Part shown: piece by piece, positions 1-12,415 of the stretch | Numbering within the stretch: position 1 is the stretch's first letter | Layout: the number at the start of each line of letters is the position of its first letter | Source: Tannerella forsythia | Lineage (GTDB): Bacteria > Bacteroidota > Bacteroidia > Bacteroidales > Tannerellaceae | Length of the DNA stretch: 41,934 bases | Reading direction: 5' to 3' | Assembly: GCF_003860135.1 (NCBI RefSeq) | Contig: NZ_RQYN01000036.1 | Location: forward strand, 1 to 41,934 | Notes under the pieces: generated by a model | The model's database searches: none | Told to the model about the DNA's origin: nothing | What the model saw: only the letters and a program-made list of their open reading frames with translations | Made by a program: the position numbers and the translations under genes

Positions 1-81
1 TATGCTTCCACATCTTGGACAATCCATAGTTTTTTTCAGCAAAGATAATAGTACTATATGAATTTAACAATACCATTAATT

Positions 82-173
82 TTTGCTCTTTTTCCTTGGA
101 GATCATACATCATACTTGGAATAATTAGTGAAATTTTTCTTCCAAGATAATGATTTTCAAGGAAATGAGCAAA
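82..173. repeat. Long interrupted inverted repeat (stem-loop)
   Basis: An AT-rich imperfect hairpin made of nested arms: TTTGCTC 82-88 with GAGCAAA 167-173, CCTTG 94-98 with CAAGG 158-162, ATCAT 102-106 with ATGAT 150-154, and CTTGGAA 115-121 with TTCCAAG 140-146. Four collinear paired blocks are unlikely to arise by chance. No reading frame is evident. It could be a structured RNA, a terminator for a gene left of the window, or a remnant of a small palindromic mobile element. Together with the second hairpin at 265-339 it is all that I see in the 480-base stretch before the first gene. Confidence 0.45.
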
Positions 174-258
174 GAAAATAACGCTTATTTTACTGATTAT
201 AAGCAAATTAAATTAACATTGAATTGAGAGTTTTCAACTCTGGATTCGCATTCATAAT

Positions 259-339
259 TAAAAAACAGCCCTGCAAGGGTACATTTATTCACCCTAATGC
301 GAAGCGTTGGGAGAATGAATGTACCCCGATAAGGGCTGT
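259..339 (-). terminator. Large hairpin with T-run, likely terminator of the beta-propeller gene at 481-1566
   Basis: The arms ACAGCCCT (265-272) and AGGGCTGT (332-339) enclose a second long stem, 277-290 with 313-326 (one mismatch), and a third (CCCTAATGC against GCGTTGGG) closed by a GAA loop. Almost the whole 75 nt folds on itself. On the minus strand the structure is followed directly by a run of six T (259-264 region), and it lies downstream of the minus-strand gene ending at 481. That fits a Rho-independent terminator, although the stem is far longer than usual. Confidence 0.6.
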
Positions 340-480
340 AAGCCTGATATAATACTTGTTTCAATCTGAAAATATGATTGAAATTGTCTGATTTATACCA
401 GATACATCTAAGCTCTTTTTATATACGGTTTGTGCTGTTATATTTAATGGAGTAAATCAGTCGTTTTACAGAAGAAGGCA

Positions 481-1566
481 TTAATCCAGTTTGAATTTGA
501 CTAATTTGATCCCCTCTTCTTTTTTATCTCCCATGATTGCGTAGCCGTACTTATCGTTATTTTCGATAACGAAATCATACAGATCTTCGTCAAAATGCAG
601 CATTTCGGCTGGATTTCCTTCCCAGTCGAAGACAGCAATCAGGGGACCGGATTTTTTATAGCGACTATCGTCCGTGTACTTAGCATAGATGCAAGCGTCA
701 GTACATGCCATTCCCCAAATTCCGTTTACGACGTTTTCGGCACATTGAACAAAAGGATATTTTACGTTCTTTTTCGTTACTTTGTATTCAGGCTCAAAGA
801 AACGTTTTGTAACCGAAGGCCGGATTGTTTCGTTACAGTCGAAAATTTCGAGGATACATCCGCTCCATGTGGCATGGACGAATTTTTTGCCGTCGGGCTT
901 TACGGCTAATCGCCCCATGTAGGAGAAATAGGCATGTTCGACCGCTATAAATTCGTCCGGTTCGTTTAAACGGGGATATTCGTTACACGTACTGACCGTA
1001 TCGATGGAGGCTGTTTTGATAAACCGGTAAGAATTCCCGAAGAAACTGCTATAGGCTGTGATAAACTGACCGTTTCCGATCGAAAAACACATATCGCCTC
1101 TGGTGTTCTTTGTTTCGGGAGGCAACATACATTCATTAGCTTCGATGATAATCTCGCCGTTGTGGTTACGAATAGCGTATTCCACCATCTTGGTTTGCAT
1201 TTCATCGTAGCAGTACACTTTGCTTTCTTTCCGATCGGTCGAGTATCCCATAACAGGCCATAAGATTTCGCCGGGCCCCTGTCCGATGGTTCCGAAACTT
1301 TTTATATAGGCCCCGCTGTTTTTCGAAAACAAGTGAAAGACATAGTCATTCATATCTGTCTTTCCGGAGCAGATAAGCAATGTGTCGAGTTGATCGATGC
1401 TCCCGACATCGAAAATAAACGAATCGTTCAGGCATTCGACGGTTATCTCCTTTGTTTCGGGAAATACGGGAGCAGCATAGCCTTCATCTACCGATTCTGC
1501 AGATTTCTTGCACTGAACGAAGGCAAAGCAGGCAAGAAACAGAAAAAATACATGTTTCTTTTTCAT
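481..1566 (-). CDS. 6-bladed beta-propeller lipoprotein (copy 1)
   Basis: A 361-residue predicted lipoprotein: hydrophobic signal from residue 6 and a lipobox ending in Cys19 (FVQC). The mature part carries two signatures shared with the three genes upstream: GQGPGE at residues 95-100 and an FDWEGNP motif near the C-terminus. Both are typical of the Bacteroidales 6-bladed beta-propeller family (DUF5128/TolB-like). The family is surface or periplasmic, and its biochemical role is not established; ligand or peptide binding is a guess. Unlike its paralogs, this gene has its own canonical promoter at 1589-1620, so it may be transcribed independently. A strong hairpin terminator follows. Start chosen because the signal peptide begins directly at this ATG. 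Confidence 0.85.
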   Translation of the reverse strand: MKKKHVFFLFLACFAFVQCKKSAESVDEGYAAPVFPETKEITVECLNDSFIFDVGSIDQLDTLLICSGKTDMNDYVFHLFSKNSGAYIKSFGTIGQGPGEILWPVMGYSTDRKESKVYCYDEMQTKMVEYAIRNHNGEIIIEANECMLPPETKNTRGDMCFSIGNGQFITAYSSFFGNSYRFIKTASIDTVSTCNEYPRLNEPDEFIAVEHAYFSYMGRLAVKPDGKKFVHATWSGCILEIFDCNETIRPSVTKRFFEPEYKVTKKNVKYPFVQCAENVVNGIWGMACTDACIYAKYTDDSRYKKSGPLIAVFDWEGNPAEMLHFDEDLYDFVIENNDKYGYAIMGDKKEEGIKLVKFKLD

Positions 1567-1588
1567 ATCTTATTTATATTTAGTGCGG

Positions 1589-1620
1589 CAAACTTACGAT
1601 TTTTTCGTAATATAGACAAA
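1589..1620 (-). promoter_or_regulatory. Bacteroides-type promoter of the 481-1566 gene
   Basis: Read on the minus strand, TTTG (1620-1617), a 20-nt spacer and TAAGTTTG (1596-1589) followed by C. This matches the TTTG / TAnnTTTG consensus of the Bacteroides primary sigma factor exactly and lies 22 bases before the start codon. Confidence 0.75.
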
Positions 1621-1707
1621 AATAGCGTGCTGTTTTTTGCCGTATTACCGAATAGATTTCATAAAACGTTCTTATTCGGTTTCCGAAAAAGACATATAGA
1701 GGAGCAA

Positions 1708-2799
1708 TTATAGTTCATACTCTACCCATATTCCTTCGGGGTTATAGGCAATTCCATAGATGGAGTGATTTTGGGGATTATACCTCATGGAGAAGAGAGG
1801 AATGTCTAATAGATAGCATTTCACCGGGTTTCCGTCCCAGTCGTATACGAGCAAATTGTCGCAATGATGATTTAAAAGTCCCGACTGATTGAATGTTTTG
1901 CCCGAATACAGCACATAAACGTATTGATCGTCGCAATCTACGGCACAAAATCCTGCTTTATTGTCCTTTGAAAGAGCGACAATTCCTCTCTCCCGAATTT
2001 GAAACAGCGGCGCATAGTAACATAACCGCTTGTACTCTTTCACGTCGTTTTCACGGATATGACAAAAAGAAAGAACACCGTGATTTTGCGTGGCCGCAAT
2101 CATTTTTTTATTGTCGGGAGAATGAGCCATCAAAGTGCTGATATATAATATGGAAAGTTGGGTCTTCGGAATGTCTTTTGTTTCTTCAAATATCGGAAAG
2201 TCGACGGTTGAAATGACTTCTCCCTGTTTGTTTATAAGCGCCAACCAGTAATCGTTGAAGATACCTGTCGCCATATAGTTCGTATCTACGCAGTTCACCA
2301 TAAACAACCGATTCGGCGACTTAATCTTCTCTACTTCTTGTATTTTTAACTGTGTGGAAGTGTCTGATGAAAGTAGAATTTCATTGATTCTCTTTTGCGA
2401 TATGTCGAAGAATACGATTTTATCGTTTTTGTATTGAAAACTGCCGGGCATCTCGACATCGTGAGGCCCGGAACCTCTTTCTCCTCCTTTTCTTACGTTG
2501 CGCGATAAAGGATCGACGAGGTTAAATATATCCTTCAATTGATCATCGTAGATGAAACAATGACTACCGACTTGGATGGCATCGACCGGTTTTAATATCT
2601 CGTACTCTTCTAATTGAATAATCCTTGTGGGTTTGACTTCTATGACTTCTTTTCCGTTGAAATGAGCAACAGGATCGTCGACCTTGTTTGCACAAGAGAA
2701 GCAAACAGAAAGACACAGCAAATGCAAAATGTATGTTGCTTTACATAATTTCGTGATTTTCTTTTTCACTCTGTTTGTCTGAGGATACATAAAGCCCAA
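1708..2799 (-). CDS. 6-bladed beta-propeller lipoprotein (copy 2)
   Basis: A 363-residue paralog of its neighbours. The N-terminus is longer than in the others, with a basic stretch (residues 10-20) before the hydrophobic core and a lipobox at Cys36 (CFSC); an internal Met4 start is possible. The GxGPxE signature is degenerate here (GSGPHDVE, residues 109-116), while the C-terminal YDWDGNP motif is intact. It lies 51 bases downstream of the next copy with no recognisable promoter between them, so the two are probably co-transcribed. Function unknown; probably an exported ligand-binding propeller. Confidence 0.82.
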   Translation of the reverse strand: MGFMYPQTNRVKKKITKLCKATYILHLLCLSVCFSCANKVDDPVAHFNGKEVIEVKPTRIIQLEEYEILKPVDAIQVGSHCFIYDDQLKDIFNLVDPLSRNVRKGGERGSGPHDVEMPGSFQYKNDKIVFFDISQKRINEILLSSDTSTQLKIQEVEKIKSPNRLFMVNCVDTNYMATGIFNDYWLALINKQGEVISTVDFPIFEETKDIPKTQLSILYISTLMAHSPDNKKMIAATQNHGVLSFCHIRENDVKEYKRLCYYAPLFQIRERGIVALSKDNKAGFCAVDCDDQYVYVLYSGKTFNQSGLLNHHCDNLLVYDWDGNPVKCYLLDIPLFSMRYNPQNHSIYGIAYNPEGIWVEYEL

Positions 2800-2850
2800 T
2801 CACCCTTATTCGTCTTTTCTTTTTGCTTTATTGTGCTATTTACAAACTGC

Positions 2851-3957
2851 TTACTGCCCGATTTTTGTCAGTATCTCGCTGATATCGTATTTGTGAAGGA
2901 CTTCATCCTCAAGATCGAACGTGTAAAGCGTACGGTTGCGGAGATCAATATCGAATGTCGTGATAAAATGTTGTAATTTTAGCTCGGCTAAAGGCTTACC
3001 TTCCCAATCGAACAAATAAATGCAGGGTAATTTTTTTCTGCCGGTTTCATATGTCTTTTCATCTTCACCAATGTAAAAAACTCCCCAAAAATCAGGAAAA
3101 GCTCTTATGTCGCCAAACGTATAAATTCTTTCCCATCGCTTTTTGTCTTGAATATCTTCGATATCATCTACCTTATTGCCGACACAGAGGGTTCGGGTAA
3201 ACGTTCCGTCGAGCGAATACATGTTGATATAATTTAGTATGACAGGCATTTCTATGACGATGTTGCGATCCGGATTGAATTTGGTGATGGTCGACAAGAT
3301 GTTGATATCTTGCATTTCTTCAAGTTTAATGCAATTCAATGAATCAAAAACAGCCGGATGCAGTTGTTTGTCTCCTTCGATAAGATATCTGGTCTGCTGA
3401 GTCTGCTGATGGTTGGGTTCTCTGCAAAAATAACGCGCGGAATCGATGATAAAGAAATTGAACAGAAAAGGCGGCAATGAATCGCGCATAAGACGCATGT
3501 CGAGCTTTCCGGTCTTAAGCGTTTGCGTTATATTGGCATTGAATACTCTCCCTCTTTGAAAGTCGTAGATGCCGGCATGCAACTCATCCCGCTCGTTGAA
3601 AAAAGTAGCCGAACTTACCCAAGGAGCCTGAATAAATTCATTCGGCCCGTTTCCTTTCGTTAGCAGGCTACCCAAGTAATCGTATCCAGGCAAGGAATAA
3701 CAAGCCCAAAGATTCTTTTGTCCTTTTCCGGAAAAAATAATCATCGTATCGCAAATCTGAATATCCTGTATACCGATGATGTCGATATCGGGAACCGTCT
3801 CGCCCGAAAGGGTAAACGTCTGAGGAAATTCTTTTACATAAACGATCCGATCTTTGAACCCCATAAAGGAATTGGGAGCAATGTCGTGCGAAATTTGACA
3901 ACTTGAGAACATGGAAAAAACCATGATAACGAAGCATAAAAATACGTTTTGTCTCAT
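2851..3957 (-). CDS. 6-bladed beta-propeller lipoprotein (copy 3)
   Basis: A 368-residue lipoprotein with a short signal peptide and lipobox Cys20 (FSSC). It carries the family motif as GNGPNEF at residues 102-108 and FDWEGKP near the C-terminus. It sits 45 bases after copy 4 and 51 bases before copy 2 on the same strand, consistent with a tandem-duplicated operon. The paralogs are clearly divergent at the protein level, so the duplications are old. No enzymatic motif is visible. Confidence 0.83.
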   Translation of the reverse strand: MRQNVFLCFVIMVFSMFSSCQISHDIAPNSFMGFKDRIVYVKEFPQTFTLSGETVPDIDIIGIQDIQICDTMIIFSGKGQKNLWACYSLPGYDYLGSLLTKGNGPNEFIQAPWVSSATFFNERDELHAGIYDFQRGRVFNANITQTLKTGKLDMRLMRDSLPPFLFNFFIIDSARYFCREPNHQQTQQTRYLIEGDKQLHPAVFDSLNCIKLEEMQDINILSTITKFNPDRNIVIEMPVILNYINMYSLDGTFTRTLCVGNKVDDIEDIQDKKRWERIYTFGDIRAFPDFWGVFYIGEDEKTYETGRKKLPCIYLFDWEGKPLAELKLQHFITTFDIDLRNRTLYTFDLEDEVLHKYDISEILTKIGQ

Positions 3958-4002
3958 CTGTTTCAGGATTTAATTTATCGTGAAGTGTGTGTATGATGTT
4001 AG

Positions 4003-5040
4003 TTAATCCAACAATCCGTTTAAGTCGAGGTATGCGAATTGAATCTCATCGTCTAACGACATGATGATCCGGTTATGGTCTTTGTCGTAACACATGTCGG
4101 ATATGCGATAATTTATTCCCAATGTTTTGAGGTGGTTACCTTTCCAATCAAAGACGACGAGTTTTGTTGGGAAATATTCGTCGGTAAGTCTGTCTCCACC
4201 TGAATATGAGGCTATGATTCTATTTTTGCATAAAACGACATTTCCATAATGTTGAAGTTCGTTTTCCTCCCTGCTTCCCCAATTATTCCCATAGATATTG
4301 AACTTTAGATTGCCGTCCAAATCTAAGACCGTTATCAAGTCGCGATTATGAAAAGCTTCTGCATAGATATTATCTTCAATCGATACGTCTAATGTAATGC
4401 GTCTTTTCCCCACTTTAGGATGGGAATAGTTCATCGGTTTTATCTCTCCCGTTTGCATGTTCCATTTTGCGGCAAGCTCATTGAATTTGCTTACTCCCTC
4501 AGGGACAATAATCCTTGCATAACATAGCGTATCATTGATATATTGATATTCAGATGGAAATTGTGTTTTATTCATTTTTAGTTTAACAAACGGCATATAA
4601 TTCGGATTTTGGAAGATGCTGTCGAGATCGTATCCGAAGATTTTTTGTTTGCCGTGATCGGAAACAAAAATCTTCCGGTTCTTTTCATCGATACCGATAT
4701 GTCCGATATTGGCAATCTCTCCCGGTCCCTGTCCACGAAAGGCCGTACTCGTCAAGTATTTGTATGTTTGCTTGTCGAACAGTAAAACCTGCTCTAAGTT
4801 AGACATGTGATCTGCTATGATTAAGTACTTGTCGGAAGTGTATAATCGAGCTGAAGAACTGATGAGTACATCTTCTTCGGGAATGTGAATTTCTTTGACC
4901 CGATCATGCACATTGACAACATGATCGTTGACGTTATAATATTTCTCGGTTACTTCATCCTGTACGCAGCGAGAAAATGTAAAGATTAATCCCAGACACA
5001 AGGTAAATGCGAATGTTTTCTTGAAAAAGTTTGTTTTCAT
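4003..5040 (-). CDS. 6-bladed beta-propeller lipoprotein (copy 4)
   Basis: A 345-residue lipoprotein (Cys25, FSRC) with GQGPGE at residues 103-108 and FDWKGNH close to the C-terminus. It is the first intact gene of the tandem array. Immediately upstream (5053-5274) lies the decayed 3' end of a fifth copy whose last residues closely match this protein's C-terminus, so copy 4 and the remnant are the closest pair. I find no good promoter between this gene and the tldE gene, so transcription may read through from upstream or use an atypical promoter. Confidence 0.84.
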   Translation of the reverse strand: MKTNFFKKTFAFTLCLGLIFTFSRCVQDEVTEKYYNVNDHVVNVHDRVKEIHIPEEDVLISSSARLYTSDKYLIIADHMSNLEQVLLFDKQTYKYLTSTAFRGQGPGEIANIGHIGIDEKNRKIFVSDHGKQKIFGYDLDSIFQNPNYMPFVKLKMNKTQFPSEYQYINDTLCYARIIVPEGVSKFNELAAKWNMQTGEIKPMNYSHPKVGKRRITLDVSIEDNIYAEAFHNRDLITVLDLDGNLKFNIYGNNWGSREENELQHYGNVVLCKNRIIASYSGGDRLTDEYFPTKLVVFDWKGNHLKTLGINYRISDMCYDKDHNRIIMSLDDEIQFAYLDLNGLLD

Positions 5041-5052
5041 TGTATTTTATTT

Positions 5053-5274
5053 TTAATCTAATAATCCTTCCAAGTTGAGGTATGCAAACCGAATATCTTC
5101 GTTTAAAGATATAATGAGCCGGTTATTGTCTTTGTTTCACGAGAATTTAATGATGCGATGATGGCTCTCCATGTTTTGAGACAATTGCTTTCTTGCTCGA
5201 ATACAATAAGTTCGGCTGAGTCATTTGACTCTTCCTCAAAAGGCCACGTTTCCATCATGCTGAATGAACGATGC
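5053..5274 (-). pseudogene. 3' remnant of a fifth beta-propeller lipoprotein gene
   Basis: Reading the minus strand, the last 19 residues before the stop at 5053-5055 (ISLNEDIRFAYLNLEGLLD) align almost position for position with the C-terminus of the intact gene at 4003-5040 (IMSLDDEIQFAYLDLNGLLD). Further upstream, ELIVFEQESNCLKTW corresponds to KLVVFDWKGNHLKTL of that gene, but in another frame, and a TGA interrupts the frame near 5144. So the fragment has at least one frameshift and one stop and lacks the first three quarters of the gene. It abuts the tldE stop codon, which suggests a deletion joined the two regions. Confidence 0.75.
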
Positions 5275-6594
5275 TCAGATACCGCTGAAGTCTACCCCCT
5301 CGAAGAGCAGCGAGGGGATACGCCAGCTTGACGAGAGGCGCGGGTCGTTGCCTATCTCGGCCAGACTCGACCAGAGCGTGAGCATGTTGCCCGTGATGTT
5401 CATCTCGTTGACCGGCTGCGTGAGTTGCCCTTTCTCGATCAGGAATCCTTCGATGCCGTAGGAGAAATCGCCCGTTGTCGTGTTGCAGTTGCCCCCGTTG
5501 AAACCGGTAACGAGAATGCCCTTGTCGACCGATGCGACGAGTCCGTTCATATCCTTCGTACCGAGCGGCATGGTCAGAATCGAGGGAGAGTTGACGGTTG
5601 GCTGTGTGCCCAGCTTATTGGCATAGTACGTATCGATGTAGTACGTCTGCAAGGTCCCTTGATCGAAGACTTTCCGTTGCTGCGTGGCGATGCCTTCATT
5701 GTCGAAGTAACGCGCGCCGGAAGATCGCAACAGATGCGGCTCGTCCGTAAGCGTCATTTTTTCGCCGAGCGCCTTTTGGTTAAGTTTGTCTAACAAGAAC
5801 GAATTTTTCTGCTGGATGGATGATCCGTAGAGCGCGCTGATGACGGGCGAGAGCAGACGGGCAGAGCTTAAAAAGTCCACGACCATCGGCATACGTGCCG
5901 AAGCGACTTTGCGTTGCCCGAGTTTGCGGCGCACACGTTCCAGCGCTTTCGTGCCGATGCCTTCCTTGATCAGCGTATCGTAATAAAGCGAGGCATCGTA
6001 CCAAAACGATTCGGGGCGCGCATCGCCTTCCCCTTTGATGCTTGCTCTGCCGCTGAGCGAGAAGAAGGAGTTGGAAGACTCTCCCTCGAAGCCATTGCTG
6101 GCCACCATGTAACGAAAGTTATCCCCATCGTTGTAAGATGACCCGGCCGAGAGAACACGTTCGTCCTTACCCATGATCTCGTCGCAAACTTTCATCGCTA
6201 ATGTGACTTTATCGTCCGGACGAACAGATTCGAATTTTACATCGTAAAGTTGCAGGTCGGCTCCTCCTCCCTTGTAATACAGGGACGGATCGGGCAAGAT
6301 ACGCGCCTTGTCTTCGGCCAGATAACGTATCGAATCGATACCGTTACGGATAAACGTCTCCAGATCCTTCCGGTCTAACCGGTTCGTCGAAAACGAGCCG
6401 TAACGACCGTCGACGAAAAGATGGATCGACATGCCGTTTTCCGAAGCCTGCTGTAACTGGTCGATCTTCATATCGCGGATATCGAACGAGGTGTTCGAGT
6501 TGTTGTAAAGCGAAACGCGAGCGGCCTGACAGCCGTTTTTCAGGGCGTATTCCATAGCCCATCGCGCCAATTCTTTCTGAGTGTTCGTAATCAT
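5275..6594 (-). CDS. tldE: TldE/PmbA-like subunit of the TldD/TldE protease
   Basis: A 439-residue member of the TldD/PmbA (U62) family. In the Escherichia coli complex TldE pairs with TldD to form a heterodimeric metalloprotease that degrades unfolded or modified peptides; the TldE subunit lacks the zinc motif. Consistent with this, no HExxxH is present here, but the family's C-terminal region (GNCNTTTGDFSYGIEGFLIE, then a TQPVNEMNITGN stretch) is clear. No signal peptide is evident, whereas the partner has one, an asymmetry worth noting. It starts one base after the tldD stop, so the two are almost certainly translationally coupled. Confidence 0.9.
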   Translation of the reverse strand: MITNTQKELARWAMEYALKNGCQAARVSLYNNSNTSFDIRDMKIDQLQQASENGMSIHLFVDGRYGSFSTNRLDRKDLETFIRNGIDSIRYLAEDKARILPDPSLYYKGGGADLQLYDVKFESVRPDDKVTLAMKVCDEIMGKDERVLSAGSSYNDGDNFRYMVASNGFEGESSNSFFSLSGRASIKGEGDARPESFWYDASLYYDTLIKEGIGTKALERVRRKLGQRKVASARMPMVVDFLSSARLLSPVISALYGSSIQQKNSFLLDKLNQKALGEKMTLTDEPHLLRSSGARYFDNEGIATQQRKVFDQGTLQTYYIDTYYANKLGTQPTVNSPSILTMPLGTKDMNGLVASVDKGILVTGFNGGNCNTTTGDFSYGIEGFLIEKGQLTQPVNEMNITGNMLTLWSSLAEIGNDPRLSSSWRIPSLLFEGVDFSGI

Positions 6595-6595
6595 A

Positions 6596-8134
6596 TCAAC
6601 TTTCTCCTCCTACCGTTAATTTACTGACTAAGGCCGACGGCATCCCGACCGTCACGGGGCATGACTGTCCGTCCTTGCCGCACGTCCACGTTCCGTCGTC
6701 CGTCTTGAAATTGGAACCGACCATCGTAATATCGGCCAGTGCTTTCGGGCCGTTACCGATGATGTTGATGTCTTTGATCGGCTGTGTCAGTTTTCCGTCT
6801 TCGATCAGGTAACCGCTCTTGACGAAGAACGTAAAGTCGCCGGCGCCGATCTGTACCTGTCCGTTCGTGAAGTTCGACACGTACACGCCTTTCTTCACAG
6901 CCGCGATGATTTCTTCTTCGCTGTATTTGCCCGCCTCCATGTAAGTGGAGCGCATGCGCGGAAGCGGAACGTTGCGGAACGATTCACGCCGTCCGTTACC
7001 CGTCGGGGTCACCTGATAATGTTTCGCGCTGATGCGGTCGTGCAGATAGCTTGTCAGCACACCGTTGCGCACGATGTATGTTTTCTGTCCTTCCGTCCCT
7101 TCGTCGTCAATATTAACGGCTCCACGATTAAACGGCAATGTGCCGTCGTCTACGATATTGATGTTATCGTCGCACACTTTCTTATTCAGTTTGTCCGAGA
7201 AGATCGATGTCTGTTTACGGTTGAAATCGGCCTCGAATGTATGTCCGATCGCTTCATGCAGCAGAATGCCCGAACCTCCGGCACCCATCACGACCGGCAT
7301 CTCACCGCCTTTGGGTTTGATGGATTGAAAGAGAATCGAGGTTCGCTCGATTGCTTCTTTGGCCAATGTTTCGATGACGTCGTCCGTCAGAAATTCAGCC
7401 CCCATGCGGAACGATCTCGAGGCGTAATTGCTTTCGATCTTGTCGCCCTCCTGCATGATACATAGCGCCGAGAGGCTGACCATCGGCCGATAATCGTAAT
7501 ACATCTGTCCTTCCGAGTTGCAGAACAAGATGTGTGAGGTCGTATCACTTAATCCTGCCGACACCTTCGTCACACGCGAATCGAGCGCAAAGATACGGTC
7601 GTTAAGTTGTTGGACATGGGGCATCTTTTCTTTGACGATCATCTCCTCCCACGACTTTTGTACGGCATAGTAGTTATGCTTGATCGACATGTCTGTCAGA
7701 GCTGCCGGCTCTTTCGGGATAGCACTCTCGGCGATGCGGGCAGCCGTGCGGGCGGCTTTCAGCATCTCATCGAGCGTGATGTTCTCAACATAAGCGTAGC
7801 CGGTCTGATCGCCGGAGAGTACGCGCACGCCCATCCCAAAGTCGATGTTCGAGGCAACCCGGTTGACTGCTCCGTCCTGAAGCCCGATACTGTTTGAATA
7901 CGAATACTCGAAAAACAGGTCGGCATAGTCTCCTCCTTTTTCCAGCGCGGCGGTTAAGACTTGCCCGAGCTGTTGCTCCGTGACTCCGAACAGGTTCATC
8001 GCGAACGACAGCGTTCCCGAACTCTTAGCCACCGAAGCATTCAGGTCGCAGGCGGATAGGAGAGAAGGAGCAGCGATCGAACTCAACATCGCCCATCCTC
8101 CCGCTTTGATAAATTCACGTCGATTGATTGGCAT
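6596..8134 (-). CDS. tldD: TldD-like zinc protease subunit, Tat-signal/lipoprotein type
   Basis: A 512-residue TldD-family metalloprotease. The zinc motif HEAIGH is at residues 293-298 (His293, Glu294, His298), as in E. coli TldD. A family-typical GAGDFTFFVKSGYLIEDG segment and a Cys-Gly-Lys-Asp-Gly-Gln region near the C-terminus (third zinc ligand area) are present. The N-terminus has a twin-arginine motif (NRREFIK, Arg5-Arg6), a hydrophobic core and a possible lipobox ending at Cys29, so the protein is probably exported by Tat, as seen for many Bacteroidota homologs. It precedes tldE in an operon. The likely role is turnover of peptides. Confidence 0.92.
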   Translation of the reverse strand: MPINRREFIKAGGWAMLSSIAAPSLLSACDLNASVAKSSGTLSFAMNLFGVTEQQLGQVLTAALEKGGDYADLFFEYSYSNSIGLQDGAVNRVASNIDFGMGVRVLSGDQTGYAYVENITLDEMLKAARTAARIAESAIPKEPAALTDMSIKHNYYAVQKSWEEMIVKEKMPHVQQLNDRIFALDSRVTKVSAGLSDTTSHILFCNSEGQMYYDYRPMVSLSALCIMQEGDKIESNYASRSFRMGAEFLTDDVIETLAKEAIERTSILFQSIKPKGGEMPVVMGAGGSGILLHEAIGHTFEADFNRKQTSIFSDKLNKKVCDDNINIVDDGTLPFNRGAVNIDDEGTEGQKTYIVRNGVLTSYLHDRISAKHYQVTPTGNGRRESFRNVPLPRMRSTYMEAGKYSEEEIIAAVKKGVYVSNFTNGQVQIGAGDFTFFVKSGYLIEDGKLTQPIKDINIIGNGPKALADITMVGSNFKTDDGTWTCGKDGQSCPVTVGMPSALVSKLTVGGES

Positions 8135-8162
8135 AAATAGATCTTTTTTGGGTTCATGTGTG

Positions 8163-8170
8163 CAAAGGTA
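8163..8170 (-). promoter_or_regulatory. -7 promoter element of tldD-tldE
   Basis: Minus-strand TACCTTTG followed by C matches TAnnTTTG and lies about 28 bases before the tldD start. No clear TTTG -33 element is found at the right distance. Confidence 0.5.
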
Positions 8171-8278
8171 GAAAAGAAAAAGAAAAAATATAGGGTAGAG
8201 AATGTTAAAGATTCATCTTCGTCTGAAAACGGAATATACCCAACCGCTCTTTTTTCTCGATAAGAAGCCCTTGGTCCG

Positions 8279-8310
8279 TTTGGCATTCTGCCGGAGTTCG
8301 CTTATCTTTG
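8279..8310 (+). promoter_or_regulatory. Bacteroides-type promoter of the DUF3332-galactosidase operon
   Basis: TTTG at 8279-8282, a 20-nt spacer, then TATCTTTG at 8303-8310 followed by C: an exact match to the Bacteroides consensus, 25 bases before the DUF3332 start codon. It diverges from the tldD promoter. Confidence 0.75.
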
Positions 8311-8335
8311 CCCAAACAAAAAACAGAAAAACATT

Positions 8336-8893
8336 ATGAACAGAAAAAACGTAATTATGCCCGTCGCAGCATTGTTGGCCGGAAGCCTTTTATTCTCTTC
8401 GTGTATCGGCTCCTTTAAGCTGACGAACGGACTGTTGAGCTGGAATCGCAGCCTCGACAATAAATTTGTAAACGAACTCGTCTTTGTCGCATTCTGCATC
8501 GTTCCTGTGTATGGCGTTACGATTCTGGCCGATGCGCTCGTGCTGAACTCCATTGAATTCTGGAGTGGAGACAATCCGATCGCCTCGATTCCCGAAACGC
8601 AAACCGTCGAATCCGAAAACGGACGATACACTATTCGCACCCAACCCGATGGCTACCACATCCAAAAAGAAGGTGAAACCGAAGGTATCGACCTTGTGTT
8701 CGACAAGGCTAACCGTACTTGGAGCGTGGTGAGCGGCGATCAATCGCATCGACTCTTCCGCTTCACCGATAAGCGTGATGAAGTGGTGATGTACCTGCCC
8801 GACGGCAGGGAGATAAACGTTGAACTGAGTCGTGCCGGGACACTCGCTTTCCGTCAGGCCGTAGAAAAACAGACTTATTTTGCAGCAAATTAA
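8336..8893 (+). CDS. DUF3332 family lipoprotein
   Basis: A 185-residue protein with a signal peptide, lipobox at Cys23 (LLFSSC) and the family's conserved early segment (tethered region with LTNGLLSWNRSLDNKFVNEL) followed by a hydrophobic stretch around residues 48-70 that looks like one membrane helix. The C-terminal half is a hydrophilic beta-rich domain. DUF3332 proteins are common in Bacteroidota and proteobacteria and have no established function. The gene is 21 bases upstream of a beta-galactosidase and shares its promoter; whether that linkage is functional is unclear. Confidence 0.82.
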   Translation: MNRKNVIMPVAALLAGSLLFSSCIGSFKLTNGLLSWNRSLDNKFVNELVFVAFCIVPVYGVTILADALVLNSIEFWSGDNPIASIPETQTVESENGRYTIRTQPDGYHIQKEGETEGIDLVFDKANRTWSVVSGDQSHRLFRFTDKRDEVVMYLPDGREINVELSRAGTLAFRQAVEKQTYFAAN

Positions 8894-12280
<3,387 letters not shown>

Positions 12281-12373
12281 TCCCGTTTAAGCAAGAGGTA
12301 TTAAAGTTATCCGTATTTTAGGTCGCATTATTCAATAAGATTGTGCGCCTTGCTTATAACAATGAGTGAAGCA

Positions 12374-12414
12374 AAGCCCCGTCGTAACCCTCCCGGTCTG
12401 GTTATGCGGGGCTT
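12374..12414. terminator. Hairpin, possible terminator after the GH2 gene
   Basis: AAGCCCCG (12374-12381) pairs with CGGGGCTT (12407-12414), extended inside by GTAACC with GGTTAT. There is no long T-run on either strand, so terminator activity is uncertain. It lies 94 bases after the galactosidase stop and also directly after the stop of a decayed minus-strand frame (12416). Confidence 0.45.
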
Positions 12415-12415
12415 C

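Noticed and set aside
265-339. Integron attC-like site, since the hairpin is long and imperfect
   Set aside because: No GTTRRRY core with a matching RYYYAAC; the T-run after the stem fits a terminator better.
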